A stretch of 64,000 nt of DNA from Cohnella pontilimi (GTDB taxonomy: Bacteria; Bacillota; Bacilli; Paenibacillales; Paenibacillaceae). Position 1 is the stretch's first letter; every line of letters begins with the position of its first letter. The stretch is from assembly GCF_005049045.1 (NCBI RefSeq), contig NZ_SUPK01000003.1, positions 310,001 to 374,000 on the forward strand, given 5' to 3'. Both the position numbers and the translations under genes were made by a program. Below, in pieces: positions 60,951 to 64,000 of the stretch. The notes under the pieces were generated by a model. That model made no database searches. It was given only the letters and a program-made list of their open reading frames with translations, and had not been told where the DNA came from.

Positions 60951-61020
60951 TCCTTAGCAGCTCTCCGCTACTTATTCGTGCGTCGCCCCACCGACCACCG
61001 TTTCCTTAGCAGCTCTCCGC
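60951..61020. repeat. Two-copy direct repeat, 52-bp period
   Basis: TCCTTAGCAGCTCTCCGC occurs at 60951 and at 61003, exactly 52 bases apart. The second copy includes the stop codon and last codons of rpiA. Confidence 0.75.
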
Positions 61021-61701
61021 GTCCGTGATGGGAGTTGGCCTGCTCAAAATGCGTACACCCGCTTCAGTGCCCAAGACCACCGTATCGGCCATGCCCACGA
61101 ACAAACCGGTTTCCACCACGCCGGTGATCCGTTTCAACGAGTGGTGCAGACCGGCGGGGTCCGCAATCGTGCCGAAATCGCAGTCTAATATCCAGTTCCC
61201 ATTGTCCGTCTCGTACGGATTTGTCCCCTCTATCCGCAATTCCGCGCGGCAGCCTGTCGCTTCCACTGCCCGGACGGTCCGACGCCAACCGAAGGGGACG
61301 ACCTCTACCGGCAGGCGGAAAGCGCCGAGCTTGCCGACCCATTTGCCGTCATCCGCGACGATGACCAGCCGCCGGGAAGCCAAAGCCACCACTTTTTCCC
61401 GGAAGAGAGCCCCTCCGCCGCCTTTGATCAGATGAAAATTATCATCGATTTCATCCGCTCCGTCGATCGTCAAATCTAATTGAGGGAAGTCATCCAGTGA
61501 AACAACCGGGATGCCAAGCTCTAGCGCCAGTTCTCTCGTCCGTTCGGATGTCGGCACTCCTTGAACCCGGAGACCATCCCGCACCCGTTCGCCGATCCTT
61601 CGCACCGCCCAATAGGCTGTCGAGCCGGTACCCAACCCGACGATCATCCCGTCTTCCACAAACTCCGCAGCTTTTTCCCCCGCGATCCGCTTTTTGTCCA
61701 T
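61006..61701 (-). CDS. rpiA: Ribose-5-phosphate isomerase A
   Basis: A 231-residue RpiA with GLGTGSTAYWAVRRIGE (about 22-38), the catalytic DGADEID (about 80-86) and KGGGGALFREKVVA. It interconverts ribose 5-phosphate and ribulose 5-phosphate in the pentose phosphate pathway. The last codons lie within a 52-bp-spaced direct repeat. GGAGG precedes the ATG. No clear operon partner. Confidence 0.94.
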   Translation of the reverse strand: MDKKRIAGEKAAEFVEDGMIVGLGTGSTAYWAVRRIGERVRDGLRVQGVPTSERTRELALELGIPVVSLDDFPQLDLTIDGADEIDDNFHLIKGGGGALFREKVVALASRRLVIVADDGKWVGKLGAFRLPVEVVPFGWRRTVRAVEATGCRAELRIEGTNPYETDNGNWILDCDFGTIADPAGLHHSLKRITGVVETGLFVGMADTVVLGTEAGVRILSRPTPITDAESC

Positions 61702-61854
61702 GCGATCCGCCCCTCCAAAGACGACAAAGGGAGCGCAGCTTTGCGCACCCCCGTTTTTATCGATATTTCGGCGATTTCGGCAGGTGTATGGTAAGCCATG
61801 GCAAGCCCCTCGTCAGGGTTACTTTACCCATACCCGCTCCTGCCGATTCCGTAT

Positions 61855-62835
61855 TTAAGATTTATAACTTCCGTATTCGCCAAATTGCTGCATGATGCGA
61901 TCCGTCGCCGGAATGCCCAAATGATCCATCGCAAGCAGGACGGAGCCATACACTGGAGCCATCGTCGGAATAATGAATTCGAAGCTCTCGTTCTCTTCGG
62001 CGATTTTATCTCTCAGCGCGCCAAGCAGATGCGGATTCCGGCCTTCCTGCACGACGCTGCCGACCATCACAATCGGAATCTTCTCTCCCGGGAACCCTCC
62101 CAAGCGTCGGATGACGGAATTGGCTGCACGTCCGAGCTCATCTCCGGAGCGGCGCAGCAGTTGAATAGCCAGCTCGTCCCCTTCGTCTGCCGCTTCATGC
62201 AGCAATATGGTCAAGTCGCGCGGGACTTCATAGATGTCATTGTCCAGAAAATGATCGTACACTTGATCCATGTCGGCAAAACCGAAAAATTTCGCGACTT
62301 TGTGTTGTAAAATCGAGGGGATCTCTCTCAGATCCCACGAGCGGACCGCATGGCTGAACGTTTCCCGGGCCAAATCGCCGCCTCCTGTCCGGTCTCCGAA
62401 CAAATAGCCGAAGCCGCCGGTCTGCACCGTCTCGCCTTTCCGGTTACGGCCCGCCGAGTTGGTGCCGCTGCCGCATACGAGGACGACGCCGATATTGTCC
62501 GGGCTGCCCGCTCTCAATCCTTCATAAGTGTCGCAAACGACGTCCCAATTGTCGAAAGGCAGAGTGGCCAAGCCGGGGCGCAAAATATCGAAATCCCGCT
62601 GCCGGTCGGCTCCGGCCAAACCGTACTGCACGAAAGCGATGTCTTCATAGCGCAATCCTGCCTGCTCAAGTGCCATGTCGGCCGATTTCATAATATTGGA
62701 CAACGCCGTCTCAATGCCCGGTCCCTGATGATTGCCGATCCCCGCCAGCCCCCGGCCGAGCAGGCGTCCTTCTTCGTCAGTAATGACCGTAAAGGTTTTG
62801 CTGTTACCGCCGTCCACTCCCATGATATACCGCAT
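61855..62835 (-). CDS. N-acetylglucosamine kinase-like ATPase (BadF/BcrA family)
   Basis: A 326-residue ASKHA-fold ATPase of the BadF/BadG/BcrA family: phosphate motif MGVDGGNSKTFTVI at the start, VCGSGTNSAGRNRKG and GGFGYLFGDRTGGGDLA. In this setting such proteins are usually N-acetylglucosamine or related sugar kinases. The ATG at 62835 has AAAGGAG; an upstream extension would overlap the transporter gene's end region and lacks a site. The MFS gene upstream, ending 43 bases away, may import its substrate (inference). Confidence 0.85.
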   Translation of the reverse strand: MRYIMGVDGGNSKTFTVITDEEGRLLGRGLAGIGNHQGPGIETALSNIMKSADMALEQAGLRYEDIAFVQYGLAGADRQRDFDILRPGLATLPFDNWDVVCDTYEGLRAGSPDNIGVVLVCGSGTNSAGRNRKGETVQTGGFGYLFGDRTGGGDLARETFSHAVRSWDLREIPSILQHKVAKFFGFADMDQVYDHFLDNDIYEVPRDLTILLHEAADEGDELAIQLLRRSGDELGRAANSVIRRLGGFPGEKIPIVMVGSVVQEGRNPHLLGALRDKIAEENESFEFIIPTMAPVYGSVLLAMDHLGIPATDRIMQQFGEYGSYKS

Positions 62836-62878
62836 ATGTAGTCTCCTTTGTTGCCCTATAATTTTACGTTTTTTACGG

Positions 62879-64000
62879 TTATGGCCCATTCCCCGGCAGT
62901 GAATCATGCTTGGTCGGAAAGATTATAGCATGCTTGTTTCGCGATTGAATACGATCCATGTACACAAACAGAACGGAAGCCGTCGCCGACAGACCGAACA
63001 AGACAACGTATAGAAACGGCGTCCCCATTCCGTCCGCAATCACTCCGCCCGCCGCGTTGCCGAATATTCCGCCCAGCCCCCAAGTAACGGCAGCATAAAT
63101 CGTTTGGAACGTCGCCTTCGTTCTCACAGAGGCAAACCGTCCCACGACTTCCACCGCGGTTCCCGCCGCGAATGCGAACGATATTCCGTCGAGCAGCTGC
63201 ACACCCAGCGTCAAGTACACATCATGCAGGGCATACAGAAGAAAGCACTTTAGAGCGTAAATCGCGGCTGATAAGCTGAGCACATTAAAGCTTCCGATTT
63301 TGCGGCAAAGAATCGTGGCGACCCAGAACATGGGCACTTCAATGAGAGCCGCTACCGCATAGGCGGTGCCGAGCAAGCTTTTGTCGAAACCCATCTCCTT
63401 AAAATAGATCGGGAGAAAGGAAAAGTTTGTGGCGGACGATATCGCCGTGATCATGCTGATTCCGAGAAAAAACAGGAACGGCTTGTTCCGGACGACCTCT
63501 TTGGCTTGCTCGAAAAAGGTCGTGTCCTGGTGGGCCGGCTTCGTGTTCGGAAACCAGAACAGCAGCACGAATACGAGCGTACTGACCGCCAAAAAAAAGA
63601 TGAAAATGTGATCATATCCGTATTTCCCGTAGATGAAACCGGTGAAAAACGTGCCCAGCGCGTAGCTAAGCGCTCCCCAAAGACGGACACTGCCGAAAGA
63701 GAATCCTTCCCGGCTGCCGATTTCGACCGCGATGGCGTCGGCAAGAGGGGCGGAGGAAGACTGAAACCATGTGAAAATCACGTTTAAAGCGATGACGACG
63801 GCCAACAGGCTGCTGAACGAAAATCCGAGACCGATGAGCGGGGCCAGCAGCACTGTCGACATCAAGACGATGCGCGGGTTCCGCATACGGTCGTTGATCA
63901 TGCCCATCGTGGGTTGGGCGATGACGCTGACGAAAGCCCCCAGAGACAGGATGAATCCGACTTCCGTATAACTGAAGCCTTTGTCGCTGAAGAAAATGCT
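62879..64000 (-). CDS. MFS transporter (sugar/nucleoside-porter-like), N-terminus missing
   Basis: The gene runs off the right edge; the last 373 codons are visible. It has about eleven hydrophobic segments and the MFS loop FVSVIAQPTMGMINDRMRNPR; the GSREGFSFGSVRLWGALSYALG segment fits the MFS_1-like/LacY-type subgroup of sugar or nucleoside porters. It is followed by a sugar-kinase-like gene 43 bases on, so the two may form an uptake and phosphorylation pair. Confidence 0.83.
   Translation of the reverse strand, partial: SIFFSDKGFSYTEVGFILSLGAFVSVIAQPTMGMINDRMRNPRIVLMSTVLLAPLIGLGFSFSSLLAVVIALNVIFTWFQSSSAPLADAIAVEIGSREGFSFGSVRLWGALSYALGTFFTGFIYGKYGYDHIFIFFLAVSTLVFVLLFWFPNTKPAHQDTTFFEQAKEVVRNKPFLFFLGISMITAISSATNFSFLPIYFKEMGFDKSLLGTAYAVAALIEVPMFWVATILCRKIGSFNVLSLSAAIYALKCFLLYALHDVYLTLGVQLLDGISFAFAAGTAVEVVGRFASVRTKATFQTIYAAVTWGLGGIFGNAAGGVIADGMGTPFLYVVLFGLSATASVLFVYMDRIQSRNKHAIIFPTKHDSLPGNGP

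Noticed and set aside
61735..61775. A hairpin (GCGCA-GCTT-TGCGC followed by TTTTT) upstream of rpiA, as a plus-strand terminator
   Set aside because: No plus-strand gene lies upstream of it, and on the minus strand it is in the rpiA leader without a T tract, so no role could be supported.

Overview
The window looks like a chromosomal segment of a spore-former of the order Bacillales, most likely Paenibacillaceae. The grounds are strong GGAGG ribosome sites, a Bacillus-type fatty acid degradation set with a FadR box, CatDE and Mhq quinone-stress operons, a Roc-type arginine pathway, a Paenibacillus-like secreted glycosidase with LacI-type operators, and GC content in the mid-50s. Species cannot be fixed from the sequence. 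No tRNA, rRNA, insertion sequence, prophage or CRISPR array was seen; most genes lie on the minus strand. Layout: 1-4.8 kb is a carbohydrate locus (partial sugar-binding lipoprotein, LacI regulator, large secreted GH144-type glycosidase). 5.2-7.4 kb holds a DinB protein, a zinc-ribbon protein and a short RpoD-like sigma factor with a convergent antisense promoter in its leader. 7.4-13.5 kb carries a membrane hydrolase, an ABC exporter, its two-component system and a Gfo/Idh oxidoreductase. 14-26.7 kb is the beta-oxidation region: fadF-fadN-fadA-fadE-fadD-thioesterase-SCP2 on the minus strand, divergent from fadR-etfB-etfA, with a FadR box between them. 26.7-30.2 kb is a CatDE-like quinone/catechol detoxification operon under an HxlR regulator. 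30.3-33.5 kb is a CD3324-type protein, an ABC transporter and a DUF1854 protein behind a leader-peptide attenuator. The most striking region is 33.8-45.8 kb. An EAL phosphodiesterase gene is followed at once by a c-di-GMP-I riboswitch with a terminator, then by a tightly packed twelve-gene operon: folE, a double-domain 6-pyruvoyl-tetrahydropterin synthase, a short-chain reductase, an RsbW/T-like ATPase, an alpha/beta hydrolase, an acyl carrier protein, an AMP-dependent ligase, a membrane HAMP sensor, STAS, a PP2C phosphatase, a Jag-N/FapA protein and a second STAS protein. This ties c-di-GMP to tetrahydrobiopterin-type chemistry, an acyl-carrier cassette and a partner-switching module. 45.9-48.7 kb has a membrane PAS-PAS-Xre protein divergent from an MFS transporter. 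49.5-56.9 kb is an arginine-ornithine-proline catabolic cluster with an intact arginase, a second arginase paralogue that has lost catalytic residues, and an aspartase-like protein without the signature loop. 57.0-60.9 kb is an MhqR quinone-resistance operon with a pseudogene remnant. 61.0-64 kb has rpiA, an N-acetylglucosamine kinase-like gene and a partial MFS transporter. Across the window at least five intergenic regions hold tandem repeats of unrelated sequence that nearly all share a 52-base period.
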